64,000 bases of DNA from Pseudomonas frederiksbergensis (GCF_003732665.1 NZ_MOBP01000021.1:51976-115975), one strand, 5' to 3'. Counted from the stretch's first letter, positions 51,505 through 60,125 are shown. A program made the numbers and translations. The notes: a model not told the origin generated them from the sequence alone.

Positions 51505-52434
51505 TTATCTCTGCGCGCTGATGACCTGGTCGTCTTCTTGATAGGAGAAGTCGACAGCTCCCGTCGACGTGGCAGGCAAGGTCAGGCGAATGATCGGCAC
51601 GATGATGTGTGACCGTGTGGTGTTGTAGAAATCCCGTTGGTTGTATCGAGCGTCGGCCAAAGCGCTGGCCGGACTGCCTGGGACGTAAAAAAATGCCATC
51701 AGTGGCAGCGTGTCGGGTTGACCGGCAGTCCAGGTCTTTACAACGACCTCGTTTTGTTCACCAAACCCTCTGGCGCCCAGCATTCCCTTGGCCCGCACGG
51801 ATTGGTAGAACGCCGGGCCGGCAAGGTTTTCTCGTTGAGCCCGGACATCAAAACTGCATTGGCGCAAATTCTGCAGATCGGACGGACGGCTCCACAACTC
51901 TATCCATTTTTCGGCGGTGGTTACTCCCGTGTCCTGGCACGGCCCACTTTCAACTGGAAAATCAGTGTAAGGACCACAGGGCGAGTTACGGCTCCAGCCC
52001 CAGGCATCCACGGGATAGGAGCAAAGGTACTGCACGGCAATCTTGCCTGCGGGGGCGGCGAGGGTCGGATAAAAGATCAGGCCATTAGTACCGTCCCACG
52101 CGAACCTCTGAAAGTTGGTGTCAGAGCGCAAATAGGAAAATGAAACACCACCGCTCAGCTGCGAAGTTGGGCTGGGGTCCCACACTTTATAGATGTTTTC
52201 CTTGTCTCTGCTTGTGACACGCAAGGACACCCCGGAACACAGAAATGCCGGTTGTGCGTCGGAGTTATTGCAATTGGGGAATCGACGCAAGTACAGGACG
52301 TTCAGTTCTTCGGCAACTTCCGGGCCGGATAACACATGGCTGAATGGCTTTATCGGAACCGTCGTGTCAATAACCGCTTGTTGGCTGCAACCCACCATCA
52401 GCAGCACGGACAATAGTGCAATAATTTTACGCAT
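51505..52434 (-). CDS. Halovibrin (HvnA)-like lipoprotein
   Basis: The protein has 309 aa. The N-terminus MRKIIALLSVLLMVGCSQQ is a lipoprotein signal with the lipobox LMVGC (Cys16). The rest has the segments AFLCSGVSLRVTSRDKENIYKVWDPSPTSQLSGGVSFSYLRSD, LIFYPTLAAPAGKIAVQYLCSYPVDAW and CGPYTDFPVESGPCQDTGVTTAEKWIELW, with several paired cysteines. From memory this is the pattern of Pseudomonas proteins annotated as halovibrin HvnA, named after a Vibrio protein reported to be an ADP-ribosyltransferase. The activity here is unproven. It follows the Ig-repeat gene by 88 bp with no lux-like box of its own. Confidence 0.65.
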   Translation of the reverse strand: MRKIIALLSVLLMVGCSQQAVIDTTVPIKPFSHVLSGPEVAEELNVLYLRRFPNCNNSDAQPAFLCSGVSLRVTSRDKENIYKVWDPSPTSQLSGGVSFSYLRSDTNFQRFAWDGTNGLIFYPTLAAPAGKIAVQYLCSYPVDAWGWSRNSPCGPYTDFPVESGPCQDTGVTTAEKWIELWSRPSDLQNLRQCSFDVRAQRENLAGPAFYQSVRAKGMLGARGFGEQNEVVVKTWTAGQPDTLPLMAFFYVPGSPASALADARYNQRDFYNTTRSHIIVPIIRLTLPATSTGAVDFSYQEDDQVISAQR

Positions 52435-52522
52435 GACAATGCCCTCGCTTGAATACGCCGGCATCAGCCCCGCCGTATTCAAGCCAGATTAAAAGCGTGT
52501 AAGTAGAAGTTCAGATGCGGCG

Positions 52523-53911
52523 TTACAGGCGCACTCGTAAAATCCAGGAAAAGATGATGTTTTCACCTGTGCCGGTTTTTCTCAGCGTGTAGTTGAAGAT
52601 GACATCTCTGCCTCGGTATTGCGTAATCCAGGCTTGTAGAATTGCAAGATTCGTATAAGTAGCATCCGGAGCAATGGAAAACTCATCAGAATCCCGTACA
52701 TCGTCATGATTTTCGGCATTGGTCAGTCTGAGCCGAACGCTGTACCGGCCAATTAAATTCTCGTGATACGCCCGGATATTATTCTTGGCCTCATTAATGG
52801 TCGGCGCGATAAGTTGATGTTCTTGCGGGGAGACATCGACATTCAGGTCTCTGGATGGCCGGTCTTGCGTTTCACCCGGCAGCCTGACGGTGTAGTAGAA
52901 CCTCATGCTCTTGCCGATGGAATCAACCACCTCCATTCGTGGAACGAGGAACGTCAAGGTTTGCCCAGCGACTTGAACGCTCTGGATTTGCGAACCGTAC
53001 GTGTGATTGCGGCCGACGCAGTACACCTTCACGGATTGCCCGGGTGCGGAACCGGTGTAATTGACCCGCACGGTGGCGAAATTTGCGTAGTAAAAATCCC
53101 GGTCAAAGTTGATGCCCGTACCGTTGAGCTCCCTGGCTTCCAGAACGGTTGGCTCCTTCAGGTCCAGGTCCACGCGATCAAGGTGAATATCGATTTCAAC
53201 AATCGGCGACTGCGCGCGATTACCGAGCTGATCGAAGACGGTGAAGTAGAAGGGTGCCGCCGGGTTATCTCCGGCCTGACGGAAAAAATTGGTGTCTAGC
53301 GTAAACACGATGGGGGAGTTCTGCCCTGCCGCCACCGATTGGTTGACGTTGGCGGAATTACCGGTCAGATACACCATGTCATAGGGGTGCGGAGTGCTGT
53401 AGTGACATTCGCAAATCACCCCTTGCGCGGCGCGCGCGGCACTGACACCGTCCCTCAACACGTCCTGTGGCAGGACCAGGCGCGGATTGGTGGGGCCCGG
53501 GCGATAACACAGCACCTTCAGGGGGTCGGACTGGTCACTGTTATTGCTGATGCGTGTCACCTTGTAATAGATTTCGTTGACGCCGTTGACCAGCGTACGC
53601 GGAGGAACATAGAGAAAGATTCGCATGTCCTCCTCGCCGCGAAGGATGGTATGACCGTCCACAGGGAAAGGGATTGTATTGACGTAGAGGTCGACCCGGT
53701 CACCGACGGCCAGCGCACCGAACGCGCGGCTGTCCGGCCATGGGTCGATCACGCACGCCATCCCGCTGCCGTCGACCGGATCGGCGATAGAAAGCGGAAC
53801 CCCACCGTGAGCCAGGTCGGCGGGGCGAATCGGTGTTACCAAGCCGGGAATGGCGGGAAAGTCCAGTCTCAGGATGCCTGGTGTGTTCGAGGTGTCGGAT
53901 GGCTTGCCCAT
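52523..53911 (-). CDS. Protein of four Ig-like repeats, lux-box-associated
   Basis: The protein has 462 aa with no signal peptide; the start follows AGGAGCACATC. Four units of about 110 aa are visible: 1-125 (GLVTPIRPADLAHGGVPLSIADPWPD-type core with VGDRVDLYVNT and LVNGVNEIYYKVTR), about 140-245 (FYFTVFDQLGNRAQSP), about 246-360 (APGQSVKVYCVGRN, MRFYYTVRLPGE) and 361-462 (YSVRLRLTNAENHDD, RDVIFNYTLRKTG). They share the core of the small proteins at 12853 and 14950. It heads an operon with the halovibrin-like lipoprotein and a truncated propeller gene. An adhesive or binding role is inferred only from the fold. Confidence 0.75.
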   Translation of the reverse strand: MGKPSDTSNTPGILRLDFPAIPGLVTPIRPADLAHGGVPLSIADPVDGSGMACVIDPWPDSRAFGALAVGDRVDLYVNTIPFPVDGHTILRGEEDMRIFLYVPPRTLVNGVNEIYYKVTRISNNSDQSDPLKVLCYRPGPTNPRLVLPQDVLRDGVSAARAAQGVICECHYSTPHPYDMVYLTGNSANVNQSVAAGQNSPIVFTLDTNFFRQAGDNPAAPFYFTVFDQLGNRAQSPIVEIDIHLDRVDLDLKEPTVLEARELNGTGINFDRDFYYANFATVRVNYTGSAPGQSVKVYCVGRNHTYGSQIQSVQVAGQTLTFLVPRMEVVDSIGKSMRFYYTVRLPGETQDRPSRDLNVDVSPQEHQLIAPTINEAKNNIRAYHENLIGRYSVRLRLTNAENHDDVRDSDEFSIAPDATYTNLAILQAWITQYRGRDVIFNYTLRKTGTGENIIFSWILRVRL

Positions 53912-53944
53912 GATGTGCTCCTGTCGATGTGAAAACCGCTGGGG

Positions 53945-53993
53945 TTATCAAGCGCTCGACCAGGAAAAATGGCTACTGTCAGAACTTACAGGT
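53945..53993 (-). promoter_or_regulatory. lux-box-like operator and -10, copy 4
   Basis: On the minus strand ACCTGTAAGTTCTGACAGTA (53974-53993) is followed after 23 nt by TGATAA (53945-53950). The box ends 62 bp before the Ig-repeat gene. Its far end overlaps the last codons of the LysR gene by 8 bp. Confidence 0.74.
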
Positions 53994-54930
53994 TGGCGCC
54001 GTTTTCAGATGAGCGGTTGCCTGCGTCGGTAACCTGTCGTTGCCCCTGCCCCAGCAACAAGCCCTGCTCCTGCTCACACAACTCCACCACGTAATCCCAC
54101 AACACCCGCAACCGCACAGACTTGTGCAACTCCCGCCGCGTGCTGATCCAGTAGCTGCGCTGAATGCTCTCCTGCGGCAACAACGGCACCAGTTCTGGAT
54201 CAGCGCTGGCCATGTAGCACGGCAACACCGCGATCCCCAGCCCCGAGCGTGCGGCTTGTTGCTGGGCGATGACGCTGGTGCTGTGAAACACCACCTGGGG
54301 GTTGCGGCAGAAGCTGTTGAGGAACATCAGTTCCTGGCTGAACAGCAGGTCGTCGACGTAGCCGATCCAGGCGTGGCGACCGAGGTCTTCGCGGCTGTTG
54401 AGCGGCGGTGCCTGGTCGAGGTAGGCCCGGCTGGCGTAGAGCGCCAGTCGGTAATCCGTGAGTTTGCGCGTGACGAGCATGTCGGCGGCCGGGCGTTCGA
54501 GGTGGATGCTGATTTCGGCTTCGCGGTTGAGGATGCTGACGAAGCGCGGCACGGCGACCAGTTCCACTTCCAGGCCGGGGTAGCGTTCGAACAGGCCGTT
54601 TATGCGACTGGCGAGGAACATGATGCCCAGGCCTTCGGTGACGCCGACGCGAATTTTGCCCAGTGGCGCGGTGGATTGGGTGATTTCTTCCTGGGCCAGC
54701 AGCGCGACGTTTTCCATGGCTTCGGCGTGTTTGAGCAGCGCTTCGCCGGCCGGGGTCAGTTGATAGCCCTGGGCGTGCTGGACGAACAGCGCGGTGCCGA
54801 GGCTCTTTTCAATGGCCTCGATGTGCCGGGCCACGGTGGCGTGGGTGGTGTTCAAGCGGCGGGCGGCGGTGAGCAAGCGGCCGCTGCGTTGCAATTCGAG
54901 AAAAAACCGCAGGTCGTTCCAATCGAACAT
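53986..54930 (-). CDS. LysR-family transcriptional regulator
   Basis: The protein has 314 aa. The N-terminal winged HTH reads MFDWNDLRFFLELQRSGRLLTAARRLNTTHATVARHIEAIEKSLGTALFVQHAQGYQLT. The C-terminal part is the usual effector-binding domain (GKIRVGVTEGLGIMFLASRINGLFERYPGLEVEL). It is divergent from the GMC oxidoreductase gene, with a direct repeat ctaacat in the 120-bp gap, so it likely controls that gene and perhaps the MHS transporter. Confidence 0.92.
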   Translation of the reverse strand: MFDWNDLRFFLELQRSGRLLTAARRLNTTHATVARHIEAIEKSLGTALFVQHAQGYQLTPAGEALLKHAEAMENVALLAQEEITQSTAPLGKIRVGVTEGLGIMFLASRINGLFERYPGLEVELVAVPRFVSILNREAEISIHLERPAADMLVTRKLTDYRLALYASRAYLDQAPPLNSREDLGRHAWIGYVDDLLFSQELMFLNSFCRNPQVVFHSTSVIAQQQAARSGLGIAVLPCYMASADPELVPLLPQESIQRSYWISTRRELHKSVRLRVLWDYVVELCEQEQGLLLGQGQRQVTDAGNRSSENGANL

Positions 54931-54982
54931 CTGGCTTCCTTAGGGCTACGCTGTCTGAAAACGCACAGCGGCTGCGCAAAAA

Positions 54983-55010
54983 CTAACATTCTTTATACGA
55001 AAGCTAACAT
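54983..55010. promoter_or_regulatory. Direct repeat, candidate LysR-type operator
   Basis: The heptamer ctaacat occurs at 54983-54989 and 55004-55010, exactly 21 bp apart, or two helical turns. The site lies between the divergent LysR and GMC genes, 41 bp before the GMC start. Confidence 0.5.
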
Positions 55011-55050
55011 CTAGGATGAACCCAACAACAAAAACAATCAGAGGTCAGGG

Positions 55051-56769
55051 ATGCAGACTTCCCTTGATGAATACGATTACATCGTGGTCGGCGCCGGGCC
55101 GGCCGGGTGTTTGCTGGCCAATCGATTGTCCGCCAACCCGCAACATCGGGTGTTGCTGCTCGAAGCCGGCGGGCGCGATAACTACCCGTGGATTCATATT
55201 CCGGTGGGTTACCTGTTCTGCATCGGCAACCCGCGCACCGATTGGTGCTTCAAGACTGAAGCGCAACCGGGCCTGCAAGGCCGCACGCTGAGCTATCCAC
55301 GGGGCAAAGTGCTCGGTGGCTGTTCCTCGATCAACGGCATGATTTACATGCGTGGTCAGGCGGGCGATTACGATGGCTGGGCCGCTGAGGGCAATCCCGG
55401 TTGGTCCTGGAAAGACGTTTTTCCGTTATTCAAACAAAGCGAAAACCACTTTGCCGGCGACTCTGAATTTCACGGGGCCGCCGGGGAATGGCGCGTGGAG
55501 CGCCAGCGTCTGTCATGGCCGATTCTGGATGCCTTTCGCAGCGCCGCCGAGCAAAGCGGCATCGCCAGCATCGATGACTTCAACCAGGGCGATAACGAAG
55601 GTTGCGGTTATTTTCAGGTTAACCAGAAGGCCGGGATTCGCTGGAACGCGGCCAAGGCGTTTCTCAAGCCGATCCGGCATCGGGCCAATCTCACGGTGTT
55701 GACCGACGTTGAAGTGGACCGGGTGTTACTGGAAAACGGTCGTGCTTCGGCAGTGATCACTCGCTGGCAAGGCCAGGCGAAAACCTTCAAGGCGCGCAAG
55801 GAAATCGTCCTGTGCGCTGGCTCCGTTGGTTCGCCGAGCATCCTGCAACGCTCCGGCATCGGCCCGCGTCCACTGTTGCGACGGCTGGGGATCGGCGTGG
55901 CGCATGAGTTGCCGGGGGTGGGCGGAAATCTGCAAGATCACCTGCAACTGCGGCTGATCTACAAACTGGAAAACGCCCGCACCCTCAATCAAATCGCCGG
56001 CAGTGTGTGGGGCAAGATGGGCATGGGCCTGCGTTATCTGTATGACCGCAGCGGGCCGTTGTCCATGGCGCCGAGTCAGTTGGGCGCGTTTGCCCGCTCG
56101 GGGCCGGAGCAGGCTTCGGCGAATCTTGAATACCATGTGCAGCCGTTGTCGCTGGAGCGATTTGGCGAACCGTTGCACCCCTTCCCTGCGTTCACGGCGT
56201 CGGTGTGTGATCTGCGGCCGCAAAGCCGTGGGCGAATTGAAATTCGCAGTGCCGACCCACAGGAAGCGCCGCTGATTCAGCCTAATTACCTGAGCCATCC
56301 TGAAGATTTGCGGGTGGCGGCGGACGCGATTCGCCTGACCCGGCGCATCGTCGCGGCCCCGGCCCTGGCGGCGTTCAGACCGGTTGAGTATCTGCCGGGG
56401 GACAGCTTGCAGAGTGAAGAAGAATTGCATGAAGCGGCGGCGCGGATCGGCACGACGATTTTCCATCCGGTGGGCACTTGCCGGATGGGCAACGATGCCG
56501 AAGCCGTGGTCGATGCGCAACTCAAGGTCCATGGCATTGCGGGGCTGCGCATCGCCGATGCCTCGATCATGCCGCGCATTACCTCGGGCAACACCTGTTC
56601 GCCTACGCTGATGATTGCCGAGAAGGCGGCGCAGTTGATCCTCAACCCTGATGTAAACACCACACCTGTGGGAGCGGGCTTGCTCGCGAAGGCGTCCCTT
56701 CAGTCGACAGATTTATTGACTGACACACCGCTTTCGCGAGCAAGCCCGCTCCCACAGGAATTGCACTAG
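55051..56769 (+). CDS. GMC-family FAD oxidoreductase
   Basis: The protein has 572 aa. The FAD loop YIVVGAGPAGCLLANRLS lies at 10-27. GMC signature 1 (GKVLGGCSSINGMIYMRGQAGDYDGW) lies near residue 90 and signature 2 (GSVGSPSILQRSGIGP) near 258. The C-terminal active-site region has IFHPVGTCRMGND (His about 473) and SGNTCSPTLMIAEKAAQ. It resembles choline or other primary alcohol dehydrogenases. The last 36 residues (after LILNP) are encoded by a REP pair and are not part of the fold. Confidence 0.9.
   Translation: MQTSLDEYDYIVVGAGPAGCLLANRLSANPQHRVLLLEAGGRDNYPWIHIPVGYLFCIGNPRTDWCFKTEAQPGLQGRTLSYPRGKVLGGCSSINGMIYMRGQAGDYDGWAAEGNPGWSWKDVFPLFKQSENHFAGDSEFHGAAGEWRVERQRLSWPILDAFRSAAEQSGIASIDDFNQGDNEGCGYFQVNQKAGIRWNAAKAFLKPIRHRANLTVLTDVEVDRVLLENGRASAVITRWQGQAKTFKARKEIVLCAGSVGSPSILQRSGIGPRPLLRRLGIGVAHELPGVGGNLQDHLQLRLIYKLENARTLNQIAGSVWGKMGMGLRYLYDRSGPLSMAPSQLGAFARSGPEQASANLEYHVQPLSLERFGEPLHPFPAFTASVCDLRPQSRGRIEIRSADPQEAPLIQPNYLSHPEDLRVAADAIRLTRRIVAAPALAAFRPVEYLPGDSLQSEEELHEAAARIGTTIFHPVGTCRMGNDAEAVVDAQLKVHGIAGLRIADASIMPRITSGNTCSPTLMIAEKAAQLILNPDVNTTPVGAGLLAKASLQSTDLLTDTPLSRASPLPQELH
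56667..56756. repeat. REPIN overlapping the GMC gene 3' end
   Basis: An inverted REP pair (tgtgggagcgggcttgctcg and complement) is read through as coding sequence, giving the tail VGAGLLAKAS through SRASPLPQ before the stop at 56767. Confidence 0.88.
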
Positions 56770-56804
56770 AACGATGACGCAGTGTGTCAGGCGTGACGCC
56801 ATCA

Positions 56805-56874
56805 CCGTAGGAGCATGGCTTGCCCGCGATGGCGATCTCGAGGACGCCTTCGCGGGCAAGCCTCGCTCCTACGG
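56805..56874. repeat. Inverted REP pair, gtaggagcatggcttgcccg type
   Basis: The left arm gtaggagcatggcttgcccg and right arm cgggcaagcctcgctcctac flank a short centre. It lies between the GMC and transporter genes. Confidence 0.82.
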
Positions 56875-56997
56875 GGAATGAATGCACAGGAAGATTTGCG
56901 GTACGTACACCCCGCTTTATGGATAAACGCGGCACTGGCCCACAAGGCCGGTGCCGACAGTGGAACAACAAAAACAATCACTGTGAGGGATACCGAT

Positions 56998-58620
56998 ATG
57001 TCAGAACACGTTCAGCCCCTGGAAGCCACGCGCAGCGCGGGCGTCAGCAGCGGCACCAAGAAAGTCATCTTCGCTTCGTCACTCGGCACGGTGTTCGAGT
57101 GGTATGACTTCTTCCTTTACGGCGCCCTCGCGGCGGTGATCAGCAAGCAGTTCTTTGCCGGGGTCAACGAGACTACGGCGTTTATCTTCGCGCTGATGGC
57201 GTTTGCCGCCGGTTTCATCGTGCGGCCGTTCGGGGCATTGGTGTTCGGTCGGTTGGGGGACATGATCGGGCGCAAATACACGTTCCTCGCCACGATCATC
57301 CTCATGGGCCTGGCGACGTTCTGCGTCGGGTTGCTGCCGACCTACGCCAGCATCGGCATTGCCGCGCCGGTGATCCTGGTGGTGCTGCGCATGCTCCAGG
57401 GCCTGGCTCTGGGCGGCGAGTACGGCGGCGCCGCGACTTATGTGGCAGAACACGCGCCGATGGGCAAACGTGGCTTCCACACCAGTTGGATTCAGTCCAC
57501 TGCCACCCTCGGCCTGTTGCTGTCGCTGCTGGTGGTGCTCGGTTGCCGTTACTTCACCGGCGATCAGTTTGAAGTCTGGGGCTGGCGCATTCCGTTTCTG
57601 TTTTCCATCGTGCTGCTGGGCATTTCGACCTGGATTCGCCTGAGCCTCCACGAGTCGCCGGCCTTCGTGAAAATGAAAGAGGAAGGCAAGCTGTGCAAGC
57701 AGCCGCTGCGGGACTCCTTCGGCAAATGGGAAAACCTCAAAGTCGTGTTGATCGCCCTGTTCAGCATCAATGCCGGGCAAGCGGTGACCTTCTATGCCGC
57801 GCAGTTCTACGTGCTGTTCTTCCTCACTCAGTTCCTGAAAATGGACCCGGCCCTGGCCAACAGTCTGCTGATTGTCAGCGTGATTATTGGCGCGCCGTTC
57901 TTCATCTTTTTCGGCTGGCTGTCGGACAAGGTCGGGCGCAAACCGGTGCTGATGATCGGCCTGCTGCTGGCGACCGCGCTGTACTTTCCGATCTTCAAAT
58001 CCATCGCCCACTACGCCAACCCGGCGGTCGACCAGGCCAGCCAACAGGCACCGATTACCGTGCTGGCTGACCCGGCCACTTGCACCTTCCAGTTCGACCC
58101 GGTGGGCAAGGCGAAATTTGATAGCCCGTGCGACAAGGTCAAGACCTTCCTGGTCAAGCAAGGCCTGCCCTACACCAGTGCCGCCGCCCCCGCTGGCGCG
58201 GGCGTGCAGGTCAGCGTCGGTGACGTGAAAATCGACGGCTACGACGAAGCGGCCCTGCGTGGCGCGGTGACCCTGGCGGGTTATCCGTCGCAAGCCGATA
58301 CCCAGCAGGTCAACAAAACCATGATCGTTGCGTTGATGGTCGCACTGGTCATCATCTCCGCCATGTGCTACGGCCCGCTGGCGGCGCTGATGGTTGAACT
58401 GTTCCCGACGCGCATCCGCTACACCTCGATGTCCCTGCCCTACCACATCGGCAACGGCTGGTTCGGCGGGTTCCTGCCGACTGTGTCGTTCGCGCTGGTG
58501 GTGTACACCGGGGACATCTTCTATGGGCTGTGGTATCCGGTGGTGATTACCGGGGTGAGCCTGATCGTGGGGCTGATCTGTTTGCGCGAGACGAAGAACG
58601 TGGACCTGGATACCAACTGA
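56998..58620 (+). CDS. MHS-family MFS metabolite:proton symporter
   Basis: The protein has 540 aa. It begins with the family pattern FASSLGTVFEWYDFFLYGALAAVISKQFF, and has the MFS loop GRLGDMIGRKYTF near residue 84 and RMLQGLALGGEYGGAATYVAEHAP near 130. The second loop copy GWLSDKVGRKPVLM is near 310. A non-membrane insert of about 95 residues lies between two later helices (about 340-435, with two cysteines). Relatives carry dicarboxylates, shikimate or betaine. The start follows gtgagggataccgat. It lies between the GMC and lldD genes in the same direction. Confidence 0.9.
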   Translation: MSEHVQPLEATRSAGVSSGTKKVIFASSLGTVFEWYDFFLYGALAAVISKQFFAGVNETTAFIFALMAFAAGFIVRPFGALVFGRLGDMIGRKYTFLATIILMGLATFCVGLLPTYASIGIAAPVILVVLRMLQGLALGGEYGGAATYVAEHAPMGKRGFHTSWIQSTATLGLLLSLLVVLGCRYFTGDQFEVWGWRIPFLFSIVLLGISTWIRLSLHESPAFVKMKEEGKLCKQPLRDSFGKWENLKVVLIALFSINAGQAVTFYAAQFYVLFFLTQFLKMDPALANSLLIVSVIIGAPFFIFFGWLSDKVGRKPVLMIGLLLATALYFPIFKSIAHYANPAVDQASQQAPITVLADPATCTFQFDPVGKAKFDSPCDKVKTFLVKQGLPYTSAAAPAGAGVQVSVGDVKIDGYDEAALRGAVTLAGYPSQADTQQVNKTMIVALMVALVIISAMCYGPLAALMVELFPTRIRYTSMSLPYHIGNGWFGGFLPTVSFALVVYTGDIFYGLWYPVVITGVSLIVGLICLRETKNVDLDTN

Positions 58621-58634
58621 GTTCACCGCAATAC

Positions 58635-58862
58635 ACTCGTGTAGCAGCTGCCGAGGCACGAGGCTGCGTTCGGCTCGTGTAGCAGCTGCCGAGGTACGAG
58701 GCTGCGTTCGGCTGCGGAGCAGTCGTAAAATCAGGCACCGCGGTGTTTCAGTAAGACCGAGTGCTCAGGTTTCACGACTGCTCCGCAGCCGAACGCAGCC
58801 TCGTACCTCGGCAGCTGCTACAAGCCGAACGCAGCCTCATACTTCGGCAGCTGCTACAAGTC
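58635..58862. repeat. Large inverted repeat with duplicated arms
   Basis: The left side carries two direct copies of gtgtagcagctgccgaggya followed by cgaggctgcgttcggct. The right side carries two copies of the complement (agccgaacgcagcct, then ggcagctgctac). An inner pair tgcggagcagtcgt/acgactgctccgca surrounds a centre of about 50 bp. The whole could fold as a branched cruciform of about 225 bp. It fills the gap between the transporter and lldD. Confidence 0.88.
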
Positions 58863-58923
58863 CCTCGCCACAGGTTAAGCTCGATGAACATTTCAGCCCC
58901 GCCACTTCACAGACCGAGGCCCC

Positions 58924-60066
58924 ATGATCATTTCCTCCGCATCCGACTACCGCGAGGCAGCACGGCGCAAACTTCCCCGATTCCTGTTCGATTACATCGA
59001 TGGCGGTGCTTACGCCGAGCACACGTTGCGGGCCAACAGTGCCGACCTGACCAGCATCAGCCTGCGTCAGCGCATTCTGAAAAACGTCGAAACCCTGAGC
59101 CTGGAAACCACCCTCTTCAATCAACCCCTGGCCATGCCGATCATCCTCGCCCCAGTGGGCCTGACCGGCATGTTCGCCCGTCGCGGTGAAGTACAAGCGG
59201 TCAGGGCCGCGGAAAACAAAGGCATCCCGCTGTGCCTCTCGACGGTGTCGGTGTGCTCGATCGAGGAAGTCTCAGCGCAAAGCCAACAGTCGATCTGGTT
59301 TCAGCTCTACGTGTTGAAAGACCGGGGCTTCATGAAAAACGCCCTGGAGCGGGCGAAAGCCGCCGGGGTGAAGAACCTGGTGTTTACCGTGGACATGCCC
59401 ACGCCTGGTGCTCGGTATCGGGATGCGCACTCGGGCATGTCAGGCCCTTTTGCCTCGTCGCGGCGCATGTTGCAGGCGATGACCCGGCCCGATTGGGCGT
59501 TCAATGTCGGCCTCATGGGCCGCCCTCACGACCTGGGCAATATCTCGGCGTACCTGGGCAAAGCCGTCACGCTTGAAGATTACATGGGCTGGCTGGCGAA
59601 GAACTTCGACCCGTCGATCAGTTGGGCCGATCTGCAGTGGATCCGCGATTTCTGGCAAGGCCCGATGATCATCAAGGGCATTCTCGACCCACAGGATGCC
59701 CGGGATGCGGTGAGCTTCGGCGCCGATGGCATCGTGGTCTCGAACCACGGCGGGCGGCAACTGGATGGCGTGCTCTCCACCACCAAGGCCTTGCCGGCGA
59801 TCATGCAAGCGGTGGGCAATGACCTGACGGTGCTGGTGGATTCGGGGATTCGTTCGGGGCTGGACGTGGTGCGGATGCTGGCGCTGGGGGCCAAAGGCGT
59901 GTTGCTGGGGCGCTCCATGGCCTATGCACTGGCGGCGGATGGTCAGCGCGGGGTGGAAAACATGTTGGATATTTTCGCCAAGGAGATGCGCGTGGCCATG
60001 ACATTGACCGGCGTGACTTCGATTGGGCAGATCGATGAGTCGACGTTGGTGGGGGCGCTGCGATAA
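58924..60066 (+). CDS. lldD: L-lactate dehydrogenase (FMN, quinone-linked)
   Basis: The protein has 380 aa, the standard length. FMN alpha-hydroxyacid oxidase motifs are present: MIISSASDYREAARRKLPRFLFDYIDGGAY at the N-terminus, MPIILAPVGLTGM, the active-site block VVSNHGGRQLDGV with the catalytic His near residue 275, and VDSGIRSGLDVVRMLALGAKGVLLGR. It oxidises L-lactate to pyruvate at the inner membrane. Typical lldP and lldR neighbours are absent. Confidence 0.93.
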   Translation: MIISSASDYREAARRKLPRFLFDYIDGGAYAEHTLRANSADLTSISLRQRILKNVETLSLETTLFNQPLAMPIILAPVGLTGMFARRGEVQAVRAAENKGIPLCLSTVSVCSIEEVSAQSQQSIWFQLYVLKDRGFMKNALERAKAAGVKNLVFTVDMPTPGARYRDAHSGMSGPFASSRRMLQAMTRPDWAFNVGLMGRPHDLGNISAYLGKAVTLEDYMGWLAKNFDPSISWADLQWIRDFWQGPMIIKGILDPQDARDAVSFGADGIVVSNHGGRQLDGVLSTTKALPAIMQAVGNDLTVLVDSGIRSGLDVVRMLALGAKGVLLGRSMAYALAADGQRGVENMLDIFAKEMRVAMTLTGVTSIGQIDESTLVGALR

Positions 60067-60125
60067 GCGGATCACCCCGCCTGGGATCAAGCCTCTCAGC
60101 GAAGGAACGTGCCTGATACTCAACC

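Noticed and set aside
57079..58659. 526-codon frame opposite the MHS transporter
   Set aside because: Antisense shadow of a membrane protein, giving a His/Gln/Arg-rich product with no family features.
58635..58862. Insertion sequence or attachment site
   Set aside because: There is no transposase, integrase or target duplication; it is better described as a repeat element.
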